Below, piece by piece: positions 35,092 to 50,620 of a DNA stretch of 64,000 nt. The notes beneath the pieces were generated by a model. The model saw only the letters and a program-made list of their open reading frames with translations, was not told the origin of the DNA and ran no database searches. The stretch lies in contig NMRB01000361.1 of the NCBI GenBank assembly GCA_002633025.1, positions 352,474 to 416,473 of the forward strand, in the 5' to 3' direction. The position numbers were made by a program, and so were the translations under genes. Each line of letters starts with the position of its first letter. Position 1 is the stretch's first letter. This stretch comes from Notospermus geniculatus (lineage: Eukaryota; Nemertea; Pilidiophora; Heteronemertea; Lineidae).

Positions 35092-36900
35092 CTGAAAGAA
35101 TTCATTTTGAGTTATTTCGTAATTGGCAACTCAACCTAGGCCTATTTATTGCACTGAAACCAAATCCACACAGCTCAACTTCTCAGAGACAATCAACATG
35201 GTCATCAACCAGATTCATGATGATCCTTTGGTTTGCTCTCTTCCAGGCCTCAGTAGGCCAACATATCCCTATTATTCCCTGCAGGCAGATCAATCAGCCC
35301 CCCTCCACTGTGATTGTCGTGTGCCACTTCACTTTCTATAGGCCTGATTAGAGACCCCAGCTCGACCTAGGCCTAGGCAAATTCGTTTTTGGCACATTTA
35401 CAATTCCCCATTCTGTGGGCCACCAGGAAAAATTCAACAAATACAATGAGAACAAATATGGCGTGGAATAAGTATGTAAGGCCTACCTCATCCATGATTA
35501 CATTACAGAGTATGATATTATTCCAAAAATAACAGCACTCCAAAAAATGTGTGCACTGAACTGTAACTCCTAATTAGAATGTCAAACAAAACTGCGCCAA
35601 GAATTACGCACAACTTTGCTCTGAATGACGGTACGAAATTGCAACATAGCCTGCAATTTATAGTCGCCATGGTTGCTGACCAATCAGGTGTATGGCTATT
35701 GATTCACTGAAACAGTCCCAAAGAGTTGAACGGTTTCATCGAAACCACCCGAGACTGAAACCAAAACCTAGTTGTTGGGAATCCCTATTCTATTGCGCAA
35801 CCGCTGCAAGTGCAAGCTACACATGCTAGGCCTAGGCCTACTCATACTGTGATAGTGTGAATGATCAGTCAGTGAACGAACCACTGACAGGTTAGGTCTA
35901 CAGTCTTGATTGGAGAGGCTAGGCCTTGCATTGCATTGATTAGAATGATCATCAATTCAATGATGATGTTGGTGGTGGTGGTGGATCTGTGATGATGGAA
36001 ATTCAATTCAGTTCGGGAAATGTTAGAATTCGGATACGTATCCAAATTCGGATATGGGTATCTGAATTCAGATACCCGTATCCGAATTCAGATACCCCTA
36101 AATCTTGAGTAAAGGGCTTAACTTAAGGACACCCCAACTGCCCACCCAGGGCTACCACCTCTGTGAACAGCTTCACTTGGCAACTGCTTGGCTTCCATTT
36201 CGGAAGTAGACCCCAGACCTTGGACCCCATCATTTGCACTCAAGTAGAAACTACCGAATTCTTCAGTGCAAGATAATGTACACATTTGATGCACAGGGAA
36301 ATGTACACGGGTCGGATATAATTGCTGCTAGCAGGCAAACGCTTGGGAGAATTTTTAAAAGCTGGTTTGACATTTTTGTGCACATCCTCTTCTGTATCAT
36401 GCAAATGTAAATTGCTATCCTATCTAGGTTTTCTCTCCCCTATTGACATTTTTGTGAAAATCTGGCCGAAAGTATCCGAATTCAGATACCCCAGGTCTCC
36501 GAATTCAGATACCCATATCCGAATTTGGATACGTTTCCGAATTCTAACATTTCCCGAACTGAATTCAAATTTCATTCATTTTTGGGGGATAAAAATTTTG
36601 CCTGCACAGACGATTAAAACACACAATAGAAGCACCTATTTCAACTTACGATGTAGCTTGAGATTGCTGGAATCGATACGAAATAAAAATATCAGCAACT
36701 AATGAGGTAGCATCATTTTTTTGATATTTTCTCTCTGACAAAAAGAAAACACAGCCAACACGCTCCTTTATTTATCACGATCGATCGTACACGCTAAAGC
36801 ACGAGATGTTTGATTGGTGGATATTTTTAACTTCTAGTGACAAAACCATTAGACGGTGTAAAAGTTGCAGCCAATGAAATCCTGCGTCTCAAGGACCAAG
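35092..36900. promoter_or_regulatory. Shared upstream region of Dicer and ALKBH6
   Basis: The two genes start head to head about 1.8 kb apart. The Dicer 5' UTR exon must be here. The region contains a long inverted-repeat element (36001-36570). I see no clear TATA box. Calling it a shared regulatory region is inference from layout. Confidence 0.5.
36001..36570. mobile_element. Long-TIR element between Dicer and ALKBH6
   Basis: About 570 bp with inverted ends of roughly 95 bp. The outer part reads AATTCAGTTCGGGAAATG and then a series of GAATTCGGATAC words. Inside each arm there are shorter palindromes such as GTATCTGAATTCAGATAC at 36058-36076. The centre (36110-36465) is unique and non-coding. 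Confidence 0.85.
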
Positions 36901-39033
<2,133 letters not shown>

Positions 39034-39336
39034 TACGAGATATGGGTGCCTTCACTCATTCAATATGTGCCATTTGTTTTAGTGATACTTCTTGAAATGT
39101 ACATTGTAACCTCGCTATTAAGGACAGCTTTGAGACCGATGGATGCTGGTGGAGGTGTCCATTTAGGGAGGTTCCATTGTACTTAGTTATTGGTCCTCTC
39201 AGTGCTGGTTGGGATCTACCACAATGTAGGTCCAATGTCTGGTGCTTTTGGGGGGGGGGGGTGAACAAAACCCCATTTATGTATTCATTTCTGCTGTTCC
39301 TGAACTTTCCTCTTCATGTCCTGTGATTCATACTTG

Positions 39337-39342
39337 AATAAA
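39337..39342 (+). terminator. Polyadenylation signal of ALKBH6
   Basis: AATAAA about 300 bp after the stop codon, the first good signal downstream on this strand, followed by T/GT-rich sequence (GTTGGTGTTGCTTG). Confidence 0.7.
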
Positions 39343-39390
39343 ATAATGTCCTAAAATGTTGGTGTTGCTTGTTTTTTTCACCACTCTTGT

Positions 39391-39708
39391 CTTGGGGAAG
39401 AGACAACTGGGAGATATTGAACCTCTCACTTGGGGAAGAGACAACTGTGAGATACTGAACCTCTCACTTGGGGAAGAGAACTGGGAGATACTGAACCTCT
39501 CACTTGGGGAAGAGACAACTGGGAGATATTGAACCTCTCACTTGGGGAAGAGACAACTGGGAGATATTGAACGTCTCACTTGGGGAAGAGACAACTGGGA
39601 GATATTGAACGTCTCACTTGGGGAAGAGACAACTGGGATATACATGTATTGAACCTCTCACCTGGGGAAGAGACAACTGGGAGATATTGAACCTCTCACT
39701 TGGGATGG
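39391..39708. repeat. 38-bp minisatellite downstream of ALKBH6
   Basis: About eight copies of a 38-bp unit beginning CACTTGGGGAAGAGACAACT and ending GATATTGAACCTCT. One copy is 36 bp and one is expanded by a few bases. It begins just after the ALKBH6 polyadenylation site. Confidence 0.92.
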
Positions 39709-41578
39709 AAACAAAGAGCAAAGACGATATTTTTATGCATTTCGAATGTGTATTTCACAATAAATAGACAACGGAGTAACCATGATAAAATCATACATGA
39801 TACATTTCACAAAATGAATCAACAACGTAGATCACGACTGTACAATTTTCGGTGGGTTCGTTCGAACGGCGAGTTCCAGAATTAGACCAGATTGAGAAAA
39901 AAACAGTGCCTGCAATATACTTCTAGAAACAGAACGATTCGACGTAAAATCAAAATATGTGCAGAATAATTCGGTGCAAGGTGAATGGAAAAATAATTAT
40001 CCACACGGTACTATCACTGTGATTTTTTCAAGATTTGCTCAAAAACTTTGATCCATTGGCAACCACGGGTAACAGTCCCAAGCCACTGTATAGAGAGGTT
40101 TCGCGTTTCTCATGCGAACGCCAAACGTATAAAGCCCGTATTTGCGAACAAAGGGTGTGCGTATGCTGATCAAAAGCGCCGATACTTTGAACGCTGGTTT
40201 GATGATGTGGTTCGCTTGACATGAGGAGAACATCGTGGCTAGTTATGGATCAAATAATACGTCACGGTTGGTTGATTCATGAACATGGGCCTCCAGCTGA
40301 AAACAGCCATGGAACCTTCGGTGGATTTATGGTAAAATTTCCGTCGTTTGATTGACACGTGCAAGTGACAAAACTTCGACATAAAAACAACATTATTTTT
40401 GTACATGTTTAAGTAGCATTTGCCGCTGGGGATGGAACAATCTTTGATTTGTTCCACTCGCGATTACATTGCACAGAAAACACGTGACCGAAAACGTTCC
40501 TGTCGTCTGCTGACAAGAGCGGCTATGGTCACGTGACAACAACGACAAGAAGACAAAATGGTGGTTACAGCACTCTCTACAATTTGTTCGATTTCGGCAG
40601 AAGCGTCATCAGCCCTAAGGTGAGCCAAATATTATATTTCATGATAATTATTGCACATATCCGGCCACTGTGGCGCCATTTGGCACGAATACCAAAATCA
40701 GTTGAGGAGAAGGAGCCAAACGTCGGCATTCTCTACTCTAGTCTGATTGGCTTAATCAGGACAGTGCGCTCGACATGAACCAATGAGGAAGCGGTTCATC
40801 GATATGAAGTCATTGGTACGACTCCTTCTCCTCAACTGGTAAGCACATAGACCAACGCCAGACAAAACAGAAAGAAGTATAAGTATCACAACCAACATAT
40901 CACACTCTTAGATTGATATCCCAAATCATCTTGGTCTCCTCAGCCAGTGAGGTTACCTTGATGTTGTGTCTCTGTCGGAAAGAATATGGCAGATAGGCCT
41001 AGGCCTTCGCTAGATCTAGGCCTACATTTTAATCACGCACTCCGGGGGCGGCCAACTGCAAGCCAGTCCATGCTGTTGTATTGCCAACCCCTCCCACTGT
41101 GGTTGATGTCTGAGGGTCGATAAGCTGTAGTTCCCGCCTTTGCTGCACATCTATGCTCCGGCCATGCCAGCCCGCAGTTGGAGTTTTGGCGGCAAGGCAG
41201 CAACCAGTCTACGAGTTTGGGCGGGAAAGACAGCAACCAGTCGACCGCCGTGGGGCTATTGGCGGCAAAGACGGGAACCAGTCTCCCGCCGCGAGAGTTT
41301 TGGCGGCAAAGAAAAACAACCATGCCGTCTCAATCTACAAGACATGGGAATGGCCAGGTCAAAACAGCCAATCGGCCAATCGACCTTATCAAGATATGAA
41401 AAGAAACCATGAGGTTCACAAGTCAAAGTTTACCAATAAGAGGGTAAGAACAGGATTATCCTGGATATTGAGAAATTACTGCCCAAACAATGATTCACCA
41501 TAATAAACCCTTCATTTTATCCATATTCTTTCCGACGGAGTCACATCACTAATCGCCCAATCGCAACCGTCGTTACAT
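39709..41578. other. Intergenic between ALKBH6 and 7B2 3' ends
   Basis: No supported gene. It contains a perfect 17-bp inverted repeat CAGTTGAGGAGAAGGAG at about 40699 and 40823, and a GGCGGCAAAGACAGCAACCAGTC degenerate tandem repeat at about 41180-41320. The 7B2 3' UTR should be at the right end. Confidence 0.45.
41180..41320. repeat. Degenerate GC-rich tandem repeat
   Basis: Three to four copies built on GGCGGCAAAG(A)CAGCAACCAGTC with insertions. It creates arginine-rich open frames on the plus strand that are unlikely to be genes. Confidence 0.6.
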
Positions 41579-44316
41579 TCACTTCATCTGCATCTCATTT
41601 TCCTTTATATTCTTCAGATGCCACCACTTATCATATTCCGTATCTATAACTGGTGATTTCTTGGCAACGGTTGGGAGTCTTTCGCCCTTGAAATAATTTC
41701 CATATCGCGTCCGCTTATCGTCTGCTACATACTGAAAAGTAAACAGTTTCCCATTGGTCAACTAGTACTGATTGACCAAGGGATACATTAAGCATGGATT
41801 TGTCGGGATAGGCTTTCAAACGGTCGGACAGTCCCGAAACGCCAACGCGAACGTCTGTCCATTGTTCGGTGCTCTCTTCGCGGTCATCGAACAATGGGTT
41901 TGGCGTTCGCGTTGGCGTTTCGGGGGCTTTGCGAAAACTCCCTATTGTTTGTTTCCGCGGCGTTGGTCACGGCGCGGAAACAAACAATGCTTTCAAGCGT
42001 TTCCGCGCAAGGAAACGCCCCAATGGAAAGCCACCCTAGACTAAAAGCTGAGCTTAATGAAACAAACGACAACACGTCGATTTAATTTCTATAGTTGAGT
42101 TGCCCATATAGAACCAACGCACGTGAGAAGACTCTCTTCTGGAGCAGCGCCTTTGAATAAGACTGAGATGGACTGCGACGATATAGCTTCTAAACTCTTA
42201 CCCTTTTCCTGATCATATGTGGAGACTTTTTGGCCACCAACGTATCCCTCTTGGCACCCTGTGGAAGAAGTGAAGATATGTCCTTCACAAAAAAGGACAA
42301 GGTGAAATGTAAAAGCAGTGGAAGCGACAAAAAGTGAAGCAAAAACGAGACAGTTTACAGAATAACATGCGCTGCGTCTTGAAACGTCGCCGGCCTATTT
42401 CGCTACACCGTCCGGTCCCGTTGGTTGGAGCCAGAGCGGCAGGCAGCGGCAAAGATGAAGTTCAAGACGAGTGACAACCGATACACCGCCACCATCAAGA
42501 TGGGGTATTTTCAGTGGTAGCCCTCCCTATACCATGCTACCAAGCTGAGCGCAACTCATCATGATTTCGAACGAATGGTGAGAAAGGCGTGCGACAGAAC
42601 AAGCAGCTCGAAGTGTAGCAGGGAAGCAGCGTGCCAAACACGTGCATCGTGAAACGTGCAGCCGAATGAGAGACCTTTTCAGCACACAACCACCAAGATC
42701 GCAAAAGAAGTGACAGTGGATGCTTGAAAAATGTACCATCGCGTTTTAAAAAGAACCCCATGGAACCTTTTCGTCCGTAGGCCTAAAGTACGTCCGCTCT
42801 AAGTCACCAATCTTTATTGCAAACTTACCCCGAAGTCTTTGTTTTTGAGTAAATCAGCAAGATCTTCTCCACTGTTGGATTTGGTATTTATATTTGGTCT
42901 GTTTTTCGGGCATTTCTTCATATGTTCTCCGTCGCATGCGCATTCACCTCGGGACTGTTTCTTCATGATTAACTTCCGGTTGTATTCAGCCGTATCTTTG
43001 ACGGACTTCTGGCAGTTTTTATCCTCTGGAAGAGGAGGGAGTGGAAGATGAGAACAACGAAAGAAAACAACCCATTCTTGCTTGGCCTGCAAGATAACAA
43101 GATAAGAAGACATCAAAAAAGATATAAATGCAATATCTGAATGGATATACTGACTTACCAGAATAACCCTTTGGACATGGATTCGGTGGTTCACAATAGG
43201 CTGGAAGGGCAGCATCAGATTTCACTTCCTGTTTGTTCTTCTGTTCGCCATTTGGTTTCAGGTGTTGTTTGCCTTCCCCAGCGCCTCCTGTGAAGGTCAA
43301 GAATGAGTATGGATAAGAAGAACATGTAGAATCTAAGCTTGAATGCCGTAGCCCGACGGCGCGAAGTGATCCAACCGACGCTAACAGAGCCATGATATAT
43401 CGTCATTCCTCATCTTAGTGGTCAGTGCAATTCAAACAGTGAAACTCGGACGCCCACTGCAATGCTCAGGCCGACGATCGATGACAGATTCCTGCCGATT
43501 GGACACTGGTGAGTGAAACTGTCATCGAATGACTAACTAAGACTTTGGGCTGGTCAACTGGAACGCACGCCAAATGCGAAATAGACTACAGGATGGCAGG
43601 ACGTATAAGGCTCGCATGCCATTGGTCGTCTTGGCATAATGCTCATCTACATATTCATTATCAGTGGGCAGTGAGCCTGTGAATATGGTTGAGCGACCTC
43701 TAAGGTGATGAAGTACGGTATATGAGACGAAAAGCAGAGAGACTGGAATGGGGCCTGGCGTTATTGGTTTTTCGAGTTGGTATCTCATTCAAAACAACCA
43801 AACATAAAGATCTGCGTCCCCACCCTCCAAATTATGGTCAGCGCAGACAAGTGAGAGGGATCACCAACCTGAAACGTAATGTGTCCCCCAGAGGGCGCTG
43901 TTTTCTAGAAGTTCTGGGTCCCTCAGGTCACTGGTCGATCGGAGCTGCAGAGGATCCTGCGGCTCGTAAGCGTCCTGCTCGTCGTCTTGGGCATCGTCGT
44001 AGCCATACGGATCACCAAGGCCAATGGAGGCTAGGTCATTATCCTGTACGTCCCCATCATCCGCTTGTTCGGCGTCCTCCCAGTACTGGGGGTAGTAGCT
44101 CATATCATCAGGGATGGCGTCGGTAGGCTCATTGTCCTGAACATCCTCGAACGCCGGGATCGTGTTGAAGTAGCCGTCGCTCCGGAGGTTCCTGTACTGG
44201 TAGATGCCGTCAAGGATGTCTCTGTAGGCTGGGTCAGCAGCCCTGGTCCCGCTTAGGAGTGCCAGGGTTACCACGCAGACCGAGAGTGAGGTGTACCTCA
44301 TTACAATCACCTGCAT
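41579..44316 (-). CDS. SCG5: Neuroendocrine protein 7B2 (secretogranin V)
   Basis: Secreted chaperone that binds pro-prohormone convertase 2 in the regulated secretory pathway; its C-terminal peptide inhibits the enzyme. Five exons: 44316-43869, 43287-43159, 43025-42829, 42258-42202, 41731-41579; all phase-matched, 327 aa. A hydrophobic signal peptide at about 6-26 ends at TRAAD. Acidic, Tyr-rich residues follow to about 135. The invertebrate 7B2 block ALWGTHYVSGGAGEGKQHL is at about 140-160. The proline motif PPNPCP is at 183-188, then DTAEYNRKL. A Cys cluster (CACDGEHMKKC) lies near 220. Exon 4 encodes KRDTLVAKKSPHMIRKR and exon 5 has RTRYGNYFKGERLPTVAKKSP, each with the VAKKS inhibitor core next to basic cleavage sites. 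Normally there is one core. Exon 4 is 57 nt, phase 0 at both ends, so it can be skipped without a frameshift. A second in-frame ATG lies at 44301. Confidence 0.92.
41815..42045. mobile_element. GC-rich palindromic cluster in 7B2 intron 4
   Basis: CGAAACGCCAACGCGAACG and CGTTCGCGTTGGCGTTTCG are inverted copies at about 41836 and 41904. A second pair, ATTGTTTGTTTCCGCG / CGCGGAAACAAACAAT, follows. It looks like one or two MITEs. A short GCGCTGCTCC-family remnant lies at 42100-42160. Confidence 0.7.
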
Positions 44317-47300
44317 TTAAAGAAGGCCTGATACTAGAATGTTGAAGGCAAATTTTACGCCAATTTTACTCCTTTCCGATTTTACACATGTACATGTACA
44401 TGTACACCTATTTTGAGGGAAAATACACGTCCTGGTGGCTACTTTTCCCTGTTCCTTCTTAGGGCACGTCCAAGAAAGGGAAAAAATAGTGTAAAATTTG
44501 CGGCGCACAATGCAAAGAACACCAACCGGTAAGCGAAAAATCGTTGAGGTATACCGTTGCCATGGTTACCAGTTTGCATGGCTATTAGCAACTCCTACGT
44601 CAGTTGGCTAAATCAATATCATCCACGCGAAAGGCTGTGGTGTCGTTATGGTAACCTGCTGGTGGTGGTGTGCAGTTTGACAATATTAACACGCGTGCAA
44701 TACATTGACTTTTAGCACCAATACGTGTAATTAATCTACCACAAGTGAAATGATGATGGGGCCAAGATGCCGTCTTCGAAAAAAAAACTGTAAACAGGTG
44801 GCTTGGGTAAATCGCAAGAAGGCGATAGGCCTACTCAGTTTTCCCTCAACCTTGTTGGACAATATACCGTAGAATCTCGCGAGTAAGATCGCCCATCAAG
44901 ATGACGACCTCGAGGTCACTGACTGATTTCCTCGCAGTGGTGCCACCTATCGAGTGGCGTCCTCGCCGACGGGACTTTACAGTTTGTCGACTCTGATGAA
45001 GAAGATCTTTCCTATGGAAGCTATCTGAGAATTATATGATAATCCTATTTTGAGAACCCAATTTGATTGGAAATCGAACCAGACATTAGCCCTTATCATC
45101 AAAGAATCCTCTGCCTCCATTGTAACCAACTTCAAAAATTCTGAATTTCTGTACTTCCTTTAAAGACTACCATATGGTCACTATAATGCTAGCACTAGGT
45201 TAGCTGCGTTAGTATTAGCAGCTGTCAAAATCTAACAGGGATTTCCTACCACGGAGATGCTATAACAGACGCTATTGGGAGCTAAGTGAAATAGAAAACA
45301 CGAAATCCCCTACCACCCTCCCCCAAATTTTCCAGTCAACCTACCTTGTCTTTTTTGCTGGCGTATCCAAGTTATAAATGTGAATGTTTCCTTAAAAAGA
45401 CGCTGACTGCTGCAAATGGCGACTTGCTATTAGCTATTCAATGACGTCATAGATTTATTAATCATGAATGTGTGTGTCGCTAGCTTTGTTAGCATTCTTG
45501 GTGGGCGACTCGCATTAGCAGGGATGGGATCGATGACTCTGGATGGAATCAGTGAAGACGTTTGGCGTTTCTACGCTAGATGGCGTTTCGATCGAATTTG
45601 GTCCGCGGTGAGCCCAAAGGAAGGGATGGGAATGACAAGACTTGGTGATGTAAACTTCTAACCCGTCTCACTGGCTACCTCAGGGCGTTCATAAGTGTTG
45701 CCATTCAGAATCAGAAGTTCGCATTGTCAGCGATCGAGTACAACCCAAATCAGCTCAGAACTTTAGATCCCGCTTTAGATGACTCTTGTTCGCAATATTC
45801 GCATCGTTAGAGGGCGCGGCGAGCGACCAGCCAAATAGAGGTCGGGGGTCAATCCATTGTATAAGACGGTCACTAAAACGGACCACTTCATTCAGTGGTG
45901 AGGGTTCAGGCAGGAAAAATCGCTCAGGTTTCGCTTTGGGAATACAAACAAATATCTTATTGGATGTAACAATTCTGTCGATAGATGAAGGTAAGACTGA
46001 AGAACGAATTCTTTGAAGTACTTATGAAATATTGGATTAGATTTTAGGCACTTTTAGAGATTCCTCGCGACTGATTTAGAGAGTCGCTCGAACTTTTGAT
46101 TCTCAGCTCTCTAGCGACGAACGGAGAGACCTGCATCATGGCCAGCAGGGCTCGCACACCAGTAACGCATCTTCGGGTCCCGATTGGTGAAAGCTGAGGA
46201 GGAGCGTCGTGTGTACATGTAGGCAGCACTCAGGGGCGGATCCACGATTTCCGGCGGGAAAGAGGGGCGCACTGTGCTAGAAGCATTGACATCTGCGGTG
46301 AATTTCAATGATTTGTTCCTAATTTAGTATAGAACGTGTAGTTAGAACGCATAATTTCGTTCCTATGCAAGGCCTATAAGGTCCGAGCTTGGTCAAGTAT
46401 ATAATTGCTCCAAGGTCCGAGGAAAACATTCTGTTGTAAAAATCTCGGCAATCTATAGACAGGATGGTTGTCAACATTACACCGTCTTGTTCACAAAAAC
46501 CAATTAGGTGCATAACATGACCACATGTCCCTTGTATTTGAACACCTTTAAGTGGAATAGAACCTTTTGCGGTCAAGCTTTATCATGAAGGGATGTTGAA
46601 CTTGCGATGATGATGCGTCTGTCGGAATGAGTGAAAAGGACATCTCCGCTTGTTGGAGAGACGAACTGATCGCTAGGGCCTGTCCAGAGCCACACATCTT
46701 TAACGCTATCAGATATGCGTGTCTTCAGGCAGGATGTTTCAAAAATGGCATTCTCAACTTAGAGCTCGAAACTTTGCCAAAATGACGGAAAGACACGAAG
46801 TGTTACGAATGGGATAAATGGTAACTTCCAACATTTTGATTCGCGATGGTCTATCGGCCCTCTTCTCAGAAAGGTTCTTGCTGTGACGTCGGAATTTTCT
46901 AATGACATGTAGGATTTTTTCCCAAAGAAAGCATACGATGAATTTCTTCTCAACCAAAAGAATGTGGACGCGTGGCTACGGGCCTTTGTCACCATTTCGT
47001 AGCATAATGACGGCTTCCTGGGAAGATAATGCAACCGACCCTTGACTTGGTCACATAATTGATACACATCATTAACGTACACAGAGAATGAAGGATTCAA
47101 CAGGTGTATTTGAGAATCCTTTGGAGTTGGTATGTCGGCTAGGCCTTTGTGACCATCAAGTTTGAAAACCGAAGGTTGAAACTGAAACCATTCATACTGC
47201 GAAGGAAGACATTTGTTGGACTAGGCCTGAGTACTAATTGGACCTGCGGTCACAAACCGTGGAATATTTCATTGTTAAAAGCCTATAAGAAGATATTTCA

Positions 47301-50300
47301 CGTCTATAAACTCCTTTATCCGGATTTATCCGAGCTGTATGGACCCCACGGCGGGGGTCACGAGCGTGTGAACAAGTCTAAAGGAATAGCAAGATTTATC
47401 CTTTTATATGAAGGTAAATACATGCTGAGATATTGTACCATTTTCTACTCATCATTGACGGAATGTGTCGGAGGGGTTCAACTCAAGGTTGAGAGGATTA
47501 GACCGCGCAGGCGAATCAAGTCTAGGCTTTTACACTTTATTTTCTGTACGGACTGATTGTAAGTTGCCCGATGGGNACACATGTCCTCTCATCTCCTTCT
47601 TTCCCTTCTTCCTTCTCACTTCCTCACCCCTTTGAAATCGTTCTCCCTTTTGATTTACGATGATTGATCCACAAGGCAGGAAAACGGTGCAAACTTTGTG
47701 GAAGAATTACCGGTAGTTGTAGAATTTTGTACAGAAACGTGAAATTGAGTCCATCATGCATGCAAGGACGAACCCACGACGTATGGTCACAAGGGAGTTG
47801 TTGGTATGGCTAATAATGAGGAACTTGAACGCAATTGAAGTGTTTAAAAACAAAATCCTTCATTGCTGTCATAATTTTGGGGCACTTAGAGGCAAATTGG
47901 TTCCAACAGAAACCACCTGCACACTCAAAAATCTGGTCACGCGTGAAAAAAAGGGAAAAATGCTGTGGTTATTGAACTTGTCAACCTTTGGTGATGATCC
48001 TTTTGATAGCAGTTTGATGCCCTCTTTTTACGAGCCCCGAGTCATTCCGATCCGATTTTAAGACCCATTGGGTGAAAACCTGGATTTATTAGTAGGATGG
48101 GTTTTGTCGTTTTGGCTCATCTCCGTCTAGGTCTTAAAAGCAATATAACTTCTAATAGACTTGTCGTAACACAACGTTCTCTGGAATTTGGCAGGGAACC
48201 AGATTGCTGGAACTGACGTAACCCTTTCACTCCCAGTGGCTATTTTATCGCGATAAATAACGAAACCTGCAAAATATGGTTATCATTGAGAACTTTCCAA
48301 TGAATACCCATGTGATGATGATTCTCTGTGCCTCTGAAGCTTTCCTGCCTATTCTATGTTTGACATATCGTTGCCAGTGAAAGGGTCACAGTCCAATTCC
48401 AATTCCAGAGGCAAATATCGGGAGGGGGAGGAATGTCCAGGGGACAAAGTCTTAGAATCGGCACCACCCGTCCGTCTACCCGTCCGTCACCAGCTATTGC
48501 TGCGATTCTACCTTGATTTAACTAATAAAACCCATAATATTCAGGGATACATGGCTTCAGCATGATTTTTGGCCACCCTTACTGCCTATGGTACCATTAT
48601 ATTTTTTTACCCCTTATGCCATCCTCTGACCACATGCACCCTGTGCGTATGTGCTCGCCATGGGTATCATGCTAGTTCCTGTAATTTGAGGAATGTGACT
48701 TGAAAGCTACAAAACAACTACAGATATCTTAGAATTCTTAGAATTCTCTTATTTCATATTGTCCAATGTTCATCAAAGTCGTCCATATTATTTCACCGGA
48801 TGTTTTATTATTGCTAAAAAACATGTCGGTTGTGCTCAAGTTCTTTATGTTCTCCAAGCTTAATTCCTCATACTTCTAAATCACACCAAATCCTCATACA
48901 CTGTTTGTATACTTTGTATCGCTAAAGGCCTGTGTAAAAGACCACCAAATACCAAATAACGAGCGCCTATTTGTCACCCATGTCCTTAGGATGTACATAA
49001 TATGTGGACATAAGTTCTTTGGTCAGGCCGGTTACCGGGCAGTGAAAGTGTAAGTATACATTCTCAATCGGTTTTTGAGTTCAAGGAATTCTTTCAGATG
49101 ATCGACCTCCGTGAAGGTGAAATGTGACGGGATGGGATGGAGTTTTGTTGGTGAAATGGTTCAAACATCTTTGTCTTTGCTTTAGAGGCATAATTTAGGT
49201 TGTTTGTTTGAAGGTTGTGATAATATTTAACATTAACATGTTTGGGTTAATCTACAGCCAATTTTGTTTCCGCCTGTCAACAACTCTAATTGGCTTTCAC
49301 CATTACATAAACCAACGTTGACATCGCCTGCTTGTCAGAAGGTGATTCTCGAAAAGGTTCCTCTCTTCTTGAGAAGAAGCTCTTCTTCTCAGCAATAAGT
49401 CAAAAGCTGGAGTAGGTGGAGTGCCTGATCGTCAGATGAGATCGTTGTTGGCAGGACGTTTTCCGATTTCGAGAACGAACCGAATCAGTGCAGTGACCAT
49501 ATTATTTCATCGGATTTCGTCGTTCGCTTCCGCGCAAAATGTCCTGCCCAGAGATCTCCCGCAAATTGGTCTAGAGTATGGTAGGATGTCGGAGTACAGT
49601 TGGAGATCTGTCGGCGTGCACCCTCTTGAAGTTGAAAGCTTTCTTTCGCTTGTTACCAACCGTGTGAATCCTCACAGAACAGTTTGAATGGGTGCGAGAG
49701 GCCATTAGGAACCACTAATGGGCTAAAAAGCGTGATATAAACCCATTATGGAACGATTCAAGGGATTTCGTGATAAAACCTTCAAACTGGAAGGCTTCAA
49801 TAGACTTACGTTCATCTTAATGGCTCATTCTAATCAACGATTTGATGGAAGTGCCACAATTTTTAAACATCATCAAATCAACTATCTCGTGAAGTATTCT
49901 TTAAGTGCATTATCTTACGTGAAGTGCAGTTTTTTTTAAGTTATAGATTTAAAAAAATCGTTGGCAATCTACTGGTGTCGACTGACCTAGCCGATCTGCT
50001 GAAAATCACACCAGCCGATGTGAACCGTTTTGGCCCCTTCCTCTCGCTTGGATGAAATTAGAGCATTCCATTTCGACTTCCGAAATTTCCCGACCCTCTG
50101 GTTGTTTGCTTTCAAAATATCCGATTTGTTGAGTGCTTGTCGGCGATACCATCCTCCCCGCCGGCAAGGGCATCAAGTATAGTAAAGAACTAAGTATGTT
50201 TTGTTCTTTCACGTCGGCAAGGCCATCAAAGAACAAACTAGTAGGTCTAGGTCTTGCTCGTTCACGTCGAGCTCAAGATTTTCCATTCAGGAAAAACATC

Positions 50301-50489
50301 TTAAGTGTATTTTCAGTGCTTGACGAATTAAAGGGATTTTGACGCATTTTCCATCCGCGAAAGCAACCTGCAGATAGAACGAGGTCCAAACGTTCCAGCA
50401 CTGCGTCATGACGGCTTTTGCCATACGCTTTTCAAAACGCTGATGAAGGAACTCAACAGTTCGTCACTTAACTTCTGGTCTGTTGGTGA

Positions 50490-50620
50490 GGCCCCAGAAT
50501 CTTTCCCAGGCCCACATCCTCCCAAAGCAGGGTTTCGCTCCTCTTCATCCACTCATACTTTATGTGCGAGTGTATGAAGAGGAGCGAGACCAAACCCCTG
50601 CTATGGGAGGATGAACCTAC
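50490..50620. repeat. Imperfect hairpin
   Basis: Arms ATCCTCCCAAAGCAGGG...CGCTCCTCTTCAT and ATGAAGAGGAGCG...CCCCTGCTATGGGAGGAT pair around a loop of about 30 bp. Non-coding. Confidence 0.75.

Noticed and set aside
40557-40620. Possible first coding exon ATGGTGGTTACAGCACTC... ending at GTGAGCC
   Set aside because: It has an ATG and a donor, but no downstream plus-strand exon could be connected and an inverted repeat overlaps the region.
43722-44126. 134-codon plus-strand open frame rich in Arg/His
   Set aside because: Antisense shadow of the acidic first exon of 7B2.
47149-47556. 135-codon plus-strand open frame
   Set aside because: Longest frame in the 7-kb intergenic region, but with no recognisable domain, no good start context and no neighbouring exons.
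49421-49687. 88-codon plus-strand frame upstream of the 7TM gene as a possible extracellular exon
   Set aside because: No signal peptide or domain, and no phase-matched junction to 51677 could be supported; the 7TM exon has its own good start.
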